From Rhodococcoides corynebacterioides NBRC 14404 (lineage in GTDB: Bacteria; Actinomycetota; Actinomycetes; Mycobacteriales; Mycobacteriaceae): a stretch of 64,000 bases of DNA. Below the pieces are notes generated by a model. That model ran no database searches and was not told the DNA's origin. It saw only the letters and a list, made by a program, of their open reading frames with translations. The stretch lies in contig NZ_BCWV01000002.1 of the NCBI RefSeq assembly GCF_001894765.1, positions 186,001-250,000 on the forward strand, written 5' to 3'. The translations under genes and the position numbers were made by a program. Positions 1 to 8,716 of the stretch are shown here, piece by piece; position 1 is the first letter of the stretch, and every line of letters begins with the position of its first letter.

Positions 1-1
1 G

Positions 2-1384
2 ACCACCACGCACGACGTCGAACCCACCTCGCCGACTCCACCGCCGAAGAAGAAGCGGGACAAGACCCACTGGCTCTACAGCGCCGTGATCGTCGCGGTC
101 GTCGGTGGCATCGTCTTCGGACTCGTCGCACCGGACACCGCATCCGAGTTCGGCGTGCTCGGCACCATGTTCGTCTCGCTGATCAAGATGATGATCAGCC
201 CCGTCATCTTCTGCACCATCGTGCTCGGCATCGGCTCGGTCAAGGCCGCCGCCAGCGTCGGCAAGGTCGGTGGCCTGGCCCTCGGCTACTTCATCGCGAT
301 GTCCACCTTCGCGCTCGCCATCGGCATGGTGGTCGGCAACCTGATCCAGCCCGGTAACGGTCTGAACATCGAGGCGAACAGCGCGGCGGTCGACAAGCTC
401 GTCGGCCAGAACGAGGCCGCCGGCGGCACCATCGACTTCATCCAGAGCATCATCCCGACCTCGCTGCTGTCGTCGCTCACTGCGGGCAGCGTGCTGCAGA
501 CCCTCTTCGTGGCACTGCTCGTCGGCTTCGGTCTGCAGGCCATGGGCAAGCAGGGCGAGGGCATCCTCAAGGGCATCGGCTCGATCCAGAAGCTGGTCTT
601 CCGCATCCTCGCCGGCATCCTGTGGCTCGCCCCGATCGGCGCGTTCGGTGCCATCGCCAAGGTGGTCGGTGACACCGGCATCGACGCGGTCATCCAGCTC
701 GCCACCCTGATGCTGGCCTTCTACCTGACCTGCACCATCTTCGTCTTCGGCATCCTCGGCACGATCCTGCGCTTCGTCTCCGGCGTCTCGATCTTCAAGC
801 TCTGCAAGTACCTGGGCCGTGAGTACCTGCTCATCGTCGCCACCTCGTCCTCCGAGTCCGCTCTGCCCCGCCTCATCGCCAAGATGGAGCACGTCGGTGT
901 CGAGCGCCAGACCGTTGGCGTCGTCGTCCCCACCGGCTACTCGTTCAATCTCGACGGCACCGCGATCTACCTCACGATGGCCTCGATCTTCATCGCCGAC
1001 GCGATGGGCAACCCGCTCTCCATCGGCGAGCAGGTCTCGCTGCTGCTCTTCATGATCATCGCCTCGAAGGGTGCAGCCGGTGTCTCCGGCGCCGGCCTCG
1101 CCACCCTGGCCGGCGGCCTGCAGAGCCACCGCCCCGAGCTGCTCGACGGCATCGGCCTGATCGTCGGTATCGACCGGTTCATGTCCGAGGCTCGCGCCGT
1201 CACCAACTTCTCCGGCAACGCCGTCGCCACCATGCTGGTGGGCACCTGGACCAAGACCATCGACAACGGTCGGGTCAAGGACGTGCTCGACGGCAAGCTT
1301 CCGTTCGACGAGACCACGATGGTCGACGACGGGCACGGCGAGGCTCGCGATCCGGAGAGCAAGCCGGACCTGGTCAAGAGCTAG
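2..1384 (+). CDS. dctA: C4-dicarboxylate/cation symporter (DAACS family), 5' end outside window
   Basis: Membrane secondary transporter, most likely importing succinate, fumarate or malate with H+ or Na+. The frame is open to the left edge, so the true start lies upstream; GTG 86 falls at the edge of the first membrane helix and is too late to be a natural start. The first visible codons give a Pro/Lys-rich tail (PPPKKKRDK, 38-64). Family hallmarks: SSSESALPRL loop (845-874), NLDGTAIYLT (947-976) and MSEARAVTNFSGN from 1181. The MSEAR..TN form is typical of DctA rather than glutamate carriers. A hairpin terminator follows at 1423. The substrate is inferred from the family only. Confidence 0.85.
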   Translation, partial: TTTHDVEPTSPTPPPKKKRDKTHWLYSAVIVAVVGGIVFGLVAPDTASEFGVLGTMFVSLIKMMISPVIFCTIVLGIGSVKAAASVGKVGGLALGYFIAMSTFALAIGMVVGNLIQPGNGLNIEANSAAVDKLVGQNEAAGGTIDFIQSIIPTSLLSSLTAGSVLQTLFVALLVGFGLQAMGKQGEGILKGIGSIQKLVFRILAGILWLAPIGAFGAIAKVVGDTGIDAVIQLATLMLAFYLTCTIFVFGILGTILRFVSGVSIFKLCKYLGREYLLIVATSSSESALPRLIAKMEHVGVERQTVGVVVPTGYSFNLDGTAIYLTMASIFIADAMGNPLSIGEQVSLLLFMIIASKGAAGVSGAGLATLAGGLQSHRPELLDGIGLIVGIDRFMSEARAVTNFSGNAVATMLVGTWTKTIDNGRVKDVLDGKLPFDETTMVDDGHGEARDPESKPDLVKS

Positions 1385-1422
1385 GTCCACCTCCCGGCCA
1401 CGAGCCGGGAACGCACCGAACC

Positions 1423-1463
1423 ACGGCGGGTGCACTCTCGATCAGAGGGTGCACCCGCCGTTT
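1423..1463. terminator. hairpin terminator between convergent genes
   Basis: Perfect 13-bp stem ACGGCGGGTGCAC (1423-1435) / GTGCACCCGCCGT (1449-1461) followed by TT. It lies between the convergent symporter and DUF222-HNH genes and could serve both strands. Confidence 0.75.
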
Positions 1464-1492
1464 CCACGTGCGCGTACCGCCACCCGCGGTCG

Positions 1493-3424
1493 TCAGAACG
1501 GGGGCGGTTCGTAGTCCGCCGCCTCGGCCGGGGTTGCCGGGAGTCCGAGGTTGCGGAGGCGGTTGCGGTTGCGTTCCTGTCGTCGGCGGGCGTGTTTCTG
1601 CTCGGTGCGTGGGGCGGGTCGGGTGCGTTCGGTGAGGCCCGGTCTCGGTGGTCGCGGCGTTGACGTGTCGGGTAAGTCGCCGAAGACGATCGTGTCGAGG
1701 CCGGGGTGGACGTCGTGGCCGGTGAACGCGGGGCCGAGGACGGTGCGTCCGTCGGGGATGGTGATGGTGCGGATCAATCGACTGGGGTCGGTGGGGTCGG
1801 GGTACTGGTCGTCGACGAAGTCCCCGAACGTCTTCAGTAGGTGGTGGAATCGGCATTTGGCGCCGAGTCCGGTCGCGTCGGTGCGCCCGCCCCGTTCGGG
1901 GTGGGTGTGGTCGTATTCGGTGATGTGGTCGAGGTCTGCCTCCCAGGCGGGTCGGTTGCAGCCGGGCCAGGTGCAGAACTGATCCCGCGCCCGCACGTAC
2001 GCATCGAGTGCCGCCGAGGGGCGGTACGGGTTCGAGGGTTGCGTCGCCGGGAGTGGGGTGTCGGAGCCGTCACCGAGTGGGCGGATGACGGTGCGGGGGT
2101 CGGTTGCGAGGTCGCGGACGTGGGCGCCGGAGATGATGCCGATGCCGGCGAGGAATCCGACACCGTCGACGGTGTCGAGACCGATGGGCTCGTCGCATCC
2201 GTGCGGGCCCTCCGAGGACTCGTCGACCACCGGCGACTCGGTGGAGGTTGGGTCCGCGGCGGCGTCGGCCAGTGTCGCGGTGCCGGTGCAATCCGGTGTC
2301 ACCGCCTCTGCTGCAACCACTTCCGTCACAAGAGGGTCCGACACCACGGAATCCGGCGTGGACGGTTCCGGCGCCACCGATTCGGCCGTGACCGCATTCG
2401 CGGCGGGTTCGGGTTGAACCTCGGCGTCGCCCTCGGGCGGGGCCGCAGGGGTGGGTTCGGTGTTCGGTCGGGGCAGGTGCTGTGGCGACCTGCAGACCCG
2501 GTCGGACTCCGGCGCGGGGACGGGGCCGGTGAGGGTGGTGGTGTCGGTGACCAGGTGGATCACGATCCGCGGCGCCGTCGCCGCGAACCTGCCGACGTCG
2601 ATGTTCTTGTAGCGGCAGTCGGTGATCGGGCGGTCGCAGTCGCAGCCGAATTCGGTCTGGGTGAGCAACGCGTAGTGCGCATCGGAGGCCCGCGCGGCCT
2701 TCGACCGGGTGTCCTTGGGGCACACCTGCGCCGCGAGGCGGTGGACCGCGGCGGCGGCGAGGGCGGTGTCCTCGGCGGGCCGGGTGTCCGTCGTCGTGGC
2801 CATCCCGTCCCGCCCGGTCTCGACGGTGAACTCCCGGTTCCGCTTCGCAGCCTCCCGGCGTGCACGGACGGCGTCGGGGTCGCGGCGGTGCACCATCGTG
2901 TCGACCATGATCTCCATTCGCGCCGGCGACCACGACCCGGGCTTACGCAGAGCACGAGCGATGTCGGCGTCGACGAGGGCGGCGTAGCACTGCCCCTCGA
3001 TGAGTTCGGTGCGGGAGACGATGGTGCGGATGTGGTGCGGGGTGACGATTCCGTCGCGTAGGCACTGCGCGACCAGGGGTAGCCGGTCGCGGAGGGCGAC
3101 GGCGTCGGTGAGCAGGGTGCGGGCGGCGAACGGGGTGATCGACATCGTCGTCGCGATCGTGGCGGCGCAGCGGGTGAACGCGTCGAGTTCGCGGCGGTCC
3201 TCGTCCTCGAACGGTTCCACCAGTTCGGCGTGCATGGCGGCGGCGAGCTGATATTCGAACCACTTCAGGTACGCCACCCCGGCAGCCGCGTGCACCAAGG
3301 CGTCCAGAGCCCGGGCAGAGGGGAGGTCGGTAGTGACAGGTAGACCGAGGGCGGTGTGATCGAGCGAAGCCCACGGCGTCGCCGCCGTGCTCGCCGCACC
3401 TGTCCCCACCTGCACACCAGTCAT
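1493..3424 (-). CDS. DUF222 (13E12-family) HNH endonuclease domain protein
   Basis: Member of the actinobacterial DUF222/13E12 repeat family: N-terminal helical DUF222 region (about residues 15-250), a low-complexity acidic Pro/Ala/Glu/Val stretch (about 310-400), and a C-terminal HNH nuclease domain (about 483-531) with CTWPGC, the metal-binding LDHITEYDH and KCRFHH. The family's cellular role is not settled; the HNH residues suggest DNA cleavage. A start 22 codons further upstream (3490) is open, but ATG 3424 has a G-rich ribosome site (GGGGGG) and leaves a LexA-like box at 3441-3456 just outside the coding region, so I chose 3424 (643 aa). These genes are multicopy in mycolic-acid bacteria and some in M. 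tuberculosis are DNA-damage induced. Confidence 0.85.
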   Translation of the reverse strand: MTGVQVGTGAASTAATPWASLDHTALGLPVTTDLPSARALDALVHAAAGVAYLKWFEYQLAAAMHAELVEPFEDEDRRELDAFTRCAATIATTMSITPFAARTLLTDAVALRDRLPLVAQCLRDGIVTPHHIRTIVSRTELIEGQCYAALVDADIARALRKPGSWSPARMEIMVDTMVHRRDPDAVRARREAAKRNREFTVETGRDGMATTTDTRPAEDTALAAAAVHRLAAQVCPKDTRSKAARASDAHYALLTQTEFGCDCDRPITDCRYKNIDVGRFAATAPRIVIHLVTDTTTLTGPVPAPESDRVCRSPQHLPRPNTEPTPAAPPEGDAEVQPEPAANAVTAESVAPEPSTPDSVVSDPLVTEVVAAEAVTPDCTGTATLADAAADPTSTESPVVDESSEGPHGCDEPIGLDTVDGVGFLAGIGIISGAHVRDLATDPRTVIRPLGDGSDTPLPATQPSNPYRPSAALDAYVRARDQFCTWPGCNRPAWEADLDHITEYDHTHPERGGRTDATGLGAKCRFHHLLKTFGDFVDDQYPDPTDPSRLIRTITIPDGRTVLGPAFTGHDVHPGLDTIVFGDLPDTSTPRPPRPGLTERTRPAPRTEQKHARRRQERNRNRLRNLGLPATPAEAADYEPPPF

Positions 3425-3440
3425 GTCGCCGACCCCCCAG

Positions 3441-3456
3441 TCGCTCGTATGTTCGA
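3441..3456. promoter_or_regulatory. LexA (SOS) box-like operator
   Basis: TCGCTCGTATGTTCGA matches the actinobacterial SOS box TCGAAC-N4-GTTCGA at 10 of 12 specified bases (one half-site perfect, the other 4/6). It sits 17 bp upstream of the ATG of the DUF222-HNH gene on the minus strand. Regulation is inferred. Confidence 0.5.
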
Positions 3457-3570
3457 GTGTACCGGCACCCACCGACAGACTCCATGACACGCACGCACGA
3501 ATCTGCGGCCGGTCACGGCCCGCGGCACCACCCGGTCGTCCCGGGGGTTACTCATCGGTACTGTGACCGC

Positions 3571-4071
3571 ATGACAGAACTGCAGAACATCGGCATCACC
3601 ACCCTGGGTGGGGCGCCGACGTCGCTCGACGAGTACAGCGGCCGAGCGGTGCTCGTGGTCAACGTGGCATCGAAGTGCGGCCTGACGCCGCAGTACACCG
3701 CCCTCGAGAAGCTGGCCAAGGACTACTCGGATCGCGGTCTCTCCGTGGTGGGATTCCCGTGCAATCAGTTCGGCGGCCAGGAGCCGGGCACGGCCGAGGA
3801 GATCGAGACCTTCTGCTCGACCACCTACGGCGTCACCTTCCCGTTGATGGAGAAGATCGACGTCAACGGGGAGAACCGGCACCCGATCTACGAGCAGCTG
3901 GTGCAGACGCCGGACGCCGACGGTGAGGCCGGCGACGTCCAGTGGAACTTCGAGAAGTTCCTGGTCTCGCCGGAGGGCGAAGTCGTGGCCCGCTTCCGGC
4001 CTCGCACCGAGCCGGACGCTCCCGAGGTGCTGGCCGCGATCGACAAGGTGCTCCCGGTCCCCACGCTCTGA
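3571..4071 (+). CDS. glutathione peroxidase family (cysteine type) thiol peroxidase
   Basis: 166-aa cytoplasmic peroxidase that reduces H2O2 or organic hydroperoxides. In bacteria without glutathione such enzymes normally use thioredoxin. The active-site tetrad is present with cysteine in place of selenocysteine: C36 (NVASKCGLT), Q70 (FGGQEPG), W125 and N126 (QWNFEKF). C64 and C82 are candidates for the resolving cysteine. The frame is open to 3457, but ATG 3571 matches the usual family N-terminus and the upstream 38 residues look non-coding. It is divergent from the DUF222 gene and ends in a strong hairpin (4104-4133). Confidence 0.9.
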   Translation: MTELQNIGITTLGGAPTSLDEYSGRAVLVVNVASKCGLTPQYTALEKLAKDYSDRGLSVVGFPCNQFGGQEPGTAEEIETFCSTTYGVTFPLMEKIDVNGENRHPIYEQLVQTPDADGEAGDVQWNFEKFLVSPEGEVVARFRPRTEPDAPEVLAAIDKVLPVPTL

Positions 4072-4103
4072 CCGGCGTTCGTCGAGAGTTCACGCGTGAG
4101 ACG

Positions 4104-4137
4104 AACCGTCGTACACCTCGGTGTGCGACGGTTTTCT
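4104..4137 (+). terminator. terminator of the glutathione peroxidase gene
   Basis: 14-bp stem AACCGTCGTACACC / GGTGTGCGACGGTT (one wobble) with a 2-nt loop, then TTTCTC. It ends one base before the ATG of the next gene (4139), so it occupies the place where that gene's ribosome site should be. Confidence 0.7.
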
Positions 4138-4138
4138 C

Positions 4139-4876
4139 ATGACCGCACGTCTGATCGTGTCCGTCTCCGGAATCCGTGACGAGACCCGCGACGCCGCCGC
4201 CGAGTTCGCCGCCGAGATGGACCGTCGGAACCTGTCCCTCTCGCTGCTCGTGGCGCCGCGCCTCAAGGACAAGTACCGGCTGACCCGCGACCCCGAGACG
4301 CAGGACTGGCTCCGGGCCCGACGCGAGCACGGCGACGCGATCGTGCTGCACGGATACGACCAGGCGGCGACCAAGCGTCGTCGCGCCGAGTTCGCCGCCC
4401 TCCCCGCCCACGAGGCGGGTCTCCGCCTCCGCGCTGCCGATCGCGTCATGGAGGAGATCGGCCTGCGCACCCGCGCCTTCGCCCCGCCGCGATGGGTCGC
4501 CTCGCCCGGGGCGATCTCCGCACTCCCGGCGGTCGGGTTCCGCCTCTACGCGGGCCTGACCGGCATCTCCGACCTCGACCGCGGCACCGTGGTGCGCAGT
4601 CGCGTGTTCGGCATCGGGGAGGGGTTCGGCGCCGGTTCCGGCGGCTACGTGTGGGAGCCGGGGACGTCCGAGCCGTGGTGGTGCCGCGCCCTCGTGATGG
4701 GTGCGGGCCGGGTCGCGCGTCGTGGCGGCGTGGTGCGACTGTCCGTCAGCGCCAAGCAGCTCGGCCGGCCGGGACCGCGGACCGCGATGCTCGACGCCGT
4801 GGATCTCGCGTGCTTCCACGGCGCCGAATCCGCTCGCTACGAATGGATCTCGCGGTCCCGGTCGTCGGCCGCCTGA
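4139..4876 (+). CDS. DUF2334 family protein (predicted polysaccharide-deacetylase-like fold)
   Basis: 245-aa protein of the DUF2334/COG3233 'predicted deacetylase' group. Visible motifs are the N-terminal strand RLIVSVSGIRDE, an LHGYDQ motif near residue 70 that resembles the metal-site region of NodB-type deacetylases, and FAPPRWVASPGA near 120. No signal peptide is seen, so it is probably cytoplasmic; substrate unknown. ATG 4139 starts right after the glutathione peroxidase terminator and has no Shine-Dalgarno of its own. GTG 4121 lies inside the hairpin and is less likely. Translation may be leaderless or driven by read-through. Confidence 0.7.
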   Translation: MTARLIVSVSGIRDETRDAAAEFAAEMDRRNLSLSLLVAPRLKDKYRLTRDPETQDWLRARREHGDAIVLHGYDQAATKRRRAEFAALPAHEAGLRLRAADRVMEEIGLRTRAFAPPRWVASPGAISALPAVGFRLYAGLTGISDLDRGTVVRSRVFGIGEGFGAGSGGYVWEPGTSEPWWCRALVMGAGRVARRGGVVRLSVSAKQLGRPGPRTAMLDAVDLACFHGAESARYEWISRSRSSAA

Positions 4877-4895
4877 TCGCGGACCGCCGCGGGGA

Positions 4896-6392
4896 TCACC
4901 GCCGCACGGCCACGAGGATCTCGTCGTCCACGTGATGCGCACCCGCTCCGGCGGGCGGCGCGGGACGGGGCCGGGTCTCGTCGACCCGGATGTCCCACTC
5001 GGCCGGATCGAGCACGGCGCCCACTTCACTGGGTGACCAGAAGTCCATCGGGTCGAATCCGGCCCACGAATGGCCCTGTACGCGAGCGTGACTCACCATC
5101 AGCAGCGTGCCGCCCGGCGCGACGGTCGCGGCCAACCGGCGCACCGCGTCGTCCCCGTCTGAGCGCAGGATGCCGAAGTAGTGCATCGTCACCAGGTCGA
5201 ACGACGCCTCCGGCAGCGGGTCGTGCACCAGGTCCCGCGTCTCCCAGGTGACGGAATCGTCCAGTGCGCGTGCTCGTTCCACCGCCACCGCCGAGATGTC
5301 CACTCCCGTCGTCTCCCAGCCTTGCCGGGCCAGCCACACGGCGTCGGCACCCTCGCCGCAGCCGACGTCGAGAGCTCGGCCGGGGGTCAGCGATGCGGCC
5401 ACCAGCGTCAACGGCGGGTTCGGGTTTCCGCTCCAGCGTCGGTCCGACTCACGGTAGAGCGCGTCCCAGAACGCCCCGTCGAGCGTCGGCCTCGCGCCGT
5501 GGCGAGCGACCGCGGCGTCCGTCTCCTCCATCACGAGCTCGAGATTGGTCTGCGCACCGACGAACGCGCCCTGCGCGGTCGCGGCGATCACGGTGGCCGA
5601 CGGATCGGACACGTTGCCCGCCACGCGCACTCCGGGGACGGACGTGGCGCCCGTCGGATCCGCCTCGATCACCTCGCCGAGTCCCATCGCATGCGGAACC
5701 GGGTGCAGTCCGAGCGACGCGAGCAACTCGCCCCGCGCGCTGAAGCGCAGGCCCACGGCGAGGGCGTCGTCGGTGGTCTCGACCGCGGTCACCGGCGTCG
5801 TGACGATGTCGACGCCGCGCGCGCCGAGTCGAGTGCGCTCGTCCTCGGTCGGCTCGGTGCCGTCGGTGAGGTAGACCAGGCGATCGGTCCACTGTCGCCA
5901 GAGGGTGGCGTGGTGCAGGCTCATCGGCGACGTCCGGAGGACGGCGATCCGACGGTCCCGTACCTCCCAGCCGTCGCAGTACGGGCACTGGACGACGTCC
6001 CGACCCCACCGTTCGGCCAGGCCGGTCACGTCGGGCAGGTGGTCGGTGAGTCCGGTGGTGACGATCACCCGCCGGGCGGAGATCGTCGTGCCGTCGTCGG
6101 TGGTGGCGGTGAAGTGGCCGACGTGCCCACCGAGCGCGGTGACGGTGGCGTCGACGACGCGGACGTCGTACCGGTCCAGATCGGCCCGCCCGTGCTTCAG
6201 GTAGTCGAGGGGTGAGGTGTGGTCCCGGCCGAGCACGCCGTGCATGTGCGAGGCGGGCGCGTTGCGCGGGGTGCCGTTGTCGAGGACGACGACGCGGCGT
6301 CGGGCACGGCCGAGCATGAGGGCTGCGCTCAGGCCCGCGGCGCCGCCGCCGATCACCAGAACGTCGACGGTGGAGTGGGTGTGTGCGGTCAT
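4896..6392 (-). CDS. fused FAD oxidoreductase (thioredoxin-reductase-like) / SAM methyltransferase
   Basis: 498-aa two-domain protein. Residues ~1-300 are a pyridine nucleotide-disulphide oxidoreductase of thioredoxin-reductase type: FAD-binding VIGGGAAGLSAA near residue 13 and a CPYC redox motif near 135 (CPYCDGWE). Residues ~310-498 are a class I methyltransferase with the SAM motif ALDVGCGEGADAVWLA. The domains are read in one frame without a stop, so this is a true fusion. Substrates are unknown; a thiol-chemistry or detoxification role is inferred. A start 19 codons upstream (6449) is open, but ATG 6392 fits the FAD domain start and leaves room for the divergent promoter region shared with the cupin regulator. 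Confidence 0.85.
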   Translation of the reverse strand: MTAHTHSTVDVLVIGGGAAGLSAALMLGRARRRVVVLDNGTPRNAPASHMHGVLGRDHTSPLDYLKHGRADLDRYDVRVVDATVTALGGHVGHFTATTDDGTTISARRVIVTTGLTDHLPDVTGLAERWGRDVVQCPYCDGWEVRDRRIAVLRTSPMSLHHATLWRQWTDRLVYLTDGTEPTEDERTRLGARGVDIVTTPVTAVETTDDALAVGLRFSARGELLASLGLHPVPHAMGLGEVIEADPTGATSVPGVRVAGNVSDPSATVIAATAQGAFVGAQTNLELVMEETDAAVARHGARPTLDGAFWDALYRESDRRWSGNPNPPLTLVAASLTPGRALDVGCGEGADAVWLARQGWETTGVDISAVAVERARALDDSVTWETRDLVHDPLPEASFDLVTMHYFGILRSDGDDAVRRLAATVAPGGTLLMVSHARVQGHSWAGFDPMDFWSPSEVGAVLDPAEWDIRVDETRPRPAPPAGAGAHHVDDEILVAVRR

Positions 6393-6421
6393 GGCAGCCA
6401 CTGTGACCGTGAATCCCGGAT

Positions 6422-6450
6422 TTGACAAACATCTTTGCCGAAACTGCAAT
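6422..6450 (+). promoter_or_regulatory. sigma70-type promoter, probably giving a leaderless transcript
   Basis: TTGACA (6422-6427), 17-bp spacer, TGCAAT (6445-6450). The ATG at 6458 lies 7 bases after the -10 hexamer, where transcription would start, so the regulator mRNA may be leaderless. TTTGACAAA overlapping the -35 is a small perfect inverted repeat and could be an operator. Confidence 0.65.
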
Positions 6451-6457
6451 AGAGGTC

Positions 6458-7054
6458 ATGAACGACGGCGCAGACGACGTGGACACCGTGCTCTCCGCGA
6501 TCGGTCCGCGGCTGCGAGCGTTGCGACGCAAGGCCGATGTGACCCTGACCGTCGTCGCGGAGCGCACCGGCATTCCGGTGAGCACGCTCTCCCGCCTCGA
6601 GTCGGGGCAGCGCAAGCCCAGCCTGGAACTGCTGCTGCCCCTGGCGAAGGTCTACGAGGTGCCGCTCGACGACATCGTCGAGGCCCCCGAGACCGGGGAC
6701 CCGCGGGTGCACCTGAAGCCGGAGAAGCGCCACAACGGGATGATCGTGGTCCCGCTGACCCGCCGGCCGGGTGGTCTGCAGGCGTTCAAGACGATCGTGC
6801 CGGCCGGGCCGCCCGTCGCCGAACCGACGCTCCATTCCCACGAGGGCTACCACTGGCTGTACATCCTCAGCGGGCGCCTGCGCATGATCCTCGGCGATCG
6901 GGACTTCGAGTTGACGCCGGGGGAGGTGGCCGAGTTCGACACCCACCTGCCGCACTGGTTCGGCTCCGCGGACGACCGGCCCGTGGAATACCTCGGCATC
7001 TTCGGGCCCCAGGGCGAGCGAATGCATCTGACCGCCCAGTACCCGCCGCGATGA
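6458..7054 (+). CDS. XRE family regulator with C-terminal cupin domain
   Basis: 198-aa transcriptional regulator: helix-turn-helix at about residues 14-70 (RLRALRRKADVTLTVVAERTG, then ISVSTLSRLE-like VSTLSRLESGQRKPS) and a cupin sensor domain at about 115-195 (LHSHEGYHWLYILSGRLRM). It is divergent from the oxidoreductase-methyltransferase fusion and 18 bp upstream of the flavoprotein, so it likely controls one or both. The start at ATG 6458 is set by the consensus promoter immediately upstream; TTG 6422 lies inside the -35 element and is rejected. The effector is unknown. Confidence 0.85.
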   Translation: MNDGADDVDTVLSAIGPRLRALRRKADVTLTVVAERTGIPVSTLSRLESGQRKPSLELLLPLAKVYEVPLDDIVEAPETGDPRVHLKPEKRHNGMIVVPLTRRPGGLQAFKTIVPAGPPVAEPTLHSHEGYHWLYILSGRLRMILGDRDFELTPGEVAEFDTHLPHWFGSADDRPVEYLGIFGPQGERMHLTAQYPPR

Positions 7055-7072
7055 CGTTCTACGCTGGGTGAC

Positions 7073-8716
7073 ATGACACGTGACGCCGACGTCGTGGTGG
7101 TGGGAGCCGGACTCGCGGGGCTGGTGGCCACCGCGGAACTGGTGGCCGCCGGCAAGCGGGTGATCCTGGTGGACCAGGAGAACGAGGCGAACCTGGGCGG
7201 CCAGGCGTTCTGGTCCTTCGGCGGGCTCTTCCTGGTCGACAGCCCCGAGCAACGACGCCTCGGCATCAAGGATTCCTACGATCTGGCCCTGCAGGACTGG
7301 ATGGGCGCGGCGACGTTCGATCGCCCGGAGGATCACTGGCCACGGCAATGGGCAGAGGCCTACGTCGCGTTCGCGGCGGGGGAGAAGCGCAGCTGGCTGC
7401 GGGAGCGGGGCTGGAAGGTCTTCCCGCTGGTCGGGTGGGCCGAGCGCGGCGGTTACGGGGCGACGGGCCACGGCAACTCCGTCCCGCGTTTCCACCTGAC
7501 CTGGGGCACCGGACCGGGCCTGGTCGAGGTCTTCGAGCGCATCGTGCGCGAGGGCGTCGAGCGCGGCTCCGTGACGTTCGCGTTCCGGCATCGCGTCGAC
7601 GAGGTCGTGGTCACCGACGGCGCCGCGACGGGTGTCCGTGGGGCGGTCCTGGAGCCGACGACGGTCGCGCGTGGAGTGTCGTCGTCACGGACCGTGGTGC
7701 GCGACTTCGAGATCCGGGCCGACGCCGTCCTGGTCACCTCCGGCGGCATCGGGGGGAACTGGGAGCTGGTGAAGAAGAACTGGCCGACGCGCATGGGTCG
7801 GGTGCCGCGGCACATGCTCTCCGGTGTCCCCGCGCACGTCGACGGTCGCATGCTCGAGATCACCGGGCGTGCAGGCGGTCACGTGATCAACGAGGATCGC
7901 ATGTGGCACTACACCGAGGGCATCACCAACTTCGATTCCGTCTGGCCGAACCACGGCATCCGCATTCTGCCGGGCCCGTCCTCCCTGTGGCTCGACGCGA
8001 CCGGACACCAGCTGCCCGCGCCGCTCTTCCCCGGATTCGACACGCTCGGCACGCTCGAACACATCGTCTCGACCGACCACGACTACACCTGGTTCGTGCT
8101 GGACCAGAAGATCATCGAGAAGGAGTTCGGGCTCTCGGGGCAGGAGCAGAACCCCGATCTCACCGGCCGCGACGTGCGCAAGCTTCTCGAACGGGTGCGA
8201 CCCGGCGCCCCGGGTCCGGTGGAGGCGTTCAAGACGCGCGGCGAGGACTTCGTGGTGGCCGAGTCCGTCGCCGAACTCGTCGCCGGGATGAACAAGATCG
8301 GCGACGTCGAGCTCGATCCCGCAGCGATCGAAGCCCTCCTCGTGGCCCGAGATCGGGAGATGGACAACGACTTCGGCAAGGATCTGTCCGTCTCGGCCAT
8401 CCACGCCGCGCGCAAGTACCGCGGCGACCGGGTGGCCCGCATCGCCTCGCCGCACAAGATGCTCGATCCCGCGAACGGACCTCTGATCGCCGTCAAACTC
8501 CACCTGCTGACCCGAAAGTCGTTGGGCGGTCTCGAGACCAACCTCGACTCGCAGGTCCTGCGCGCGGATGGATCGGTGTTCCCGGGGCTCTACGCGGCCG
8601 GTGAGGTGGCAGGGTTCGGCGGCGGCGGCGTGCACGGATACCGCTCCCTCGAGGGGACGTTCCTCGGAGGCTGCATCTTCTCGGGCCGCGCCGCCGGCCG
8701 CGCCCTCTCCCGCTAG
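7073..8716 (+). CDS. FAD-binding dehydrogenase (KstD/fumarate-reductase-like flavoprotein)
   Basis: 547-aa cytoplasmic flavoprotein of the FAD-binding-2 family (COG3573), the group of M. tuberculosis Rv0785. The N-terminal dinucleotide fold VVVVGAGLAGLVATAE starts at residue 7, followed by GGQAFWSFGGLF. The C-terminal FAD-binding block is GLYAAGEVAGFGGGGVHGYR then GTFLGGCIFSGRAAG. Related enzymes dehydrogenate 3-ketosteroids or succinate, but the substrate here cannot be read. It follows the cupin regulator by 18 bp, so a two-gene operon is likely. Its TAG stop overlaps the stop of the convergent MBL gene at a shared CTAG. Confidence 0.8.
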   Translation: MTRDADVVVVGAGLAGLVATAELVAAGKRVILVDQENEANLGGQAFWSFGGLFLVDSPEQRRLGIKDSYDLALQDWMGAATFDRPEDHWPRQWAEAYVAFAAGEKRSWLRERGWKVFPLVGWAERGGYGATGHGNSVPRFHLTWGTGPGLVEVFERIVREGVERGSVTFAFRHRVDEVVVTDGAATGVRGAVLEPTTVARGVSSSRTVVRDFEIRADAVLVTSGGIGGNWELVKKNWPTRMGRVPRHMLSGVPAHVDGRMLEITGRAGGHVINEDRMWHYTEGITNFDSVWPNHGIRILPGPSSLWLDATGHQLPAPLFPGFDTLGTLEHIVSTDHDYTWFVLDQKIIEKEFGLSGQEQNPDLTGRDVRKLLERVRPGAPGPVEAFKTRGEDFVVAESVAELVAGMNKIGDVELDPAAIEALLVARDREMDNDFGKDLSVSAIHAARKYRGDRVARIASPHKMLDPANGPLIAVKLHLLTRKSLGGLETNLDSQVLRADGSVFPGLYAAGEVAGFGGGGVHGYRSLEGTFLGGCIFSGRAAGRALSR

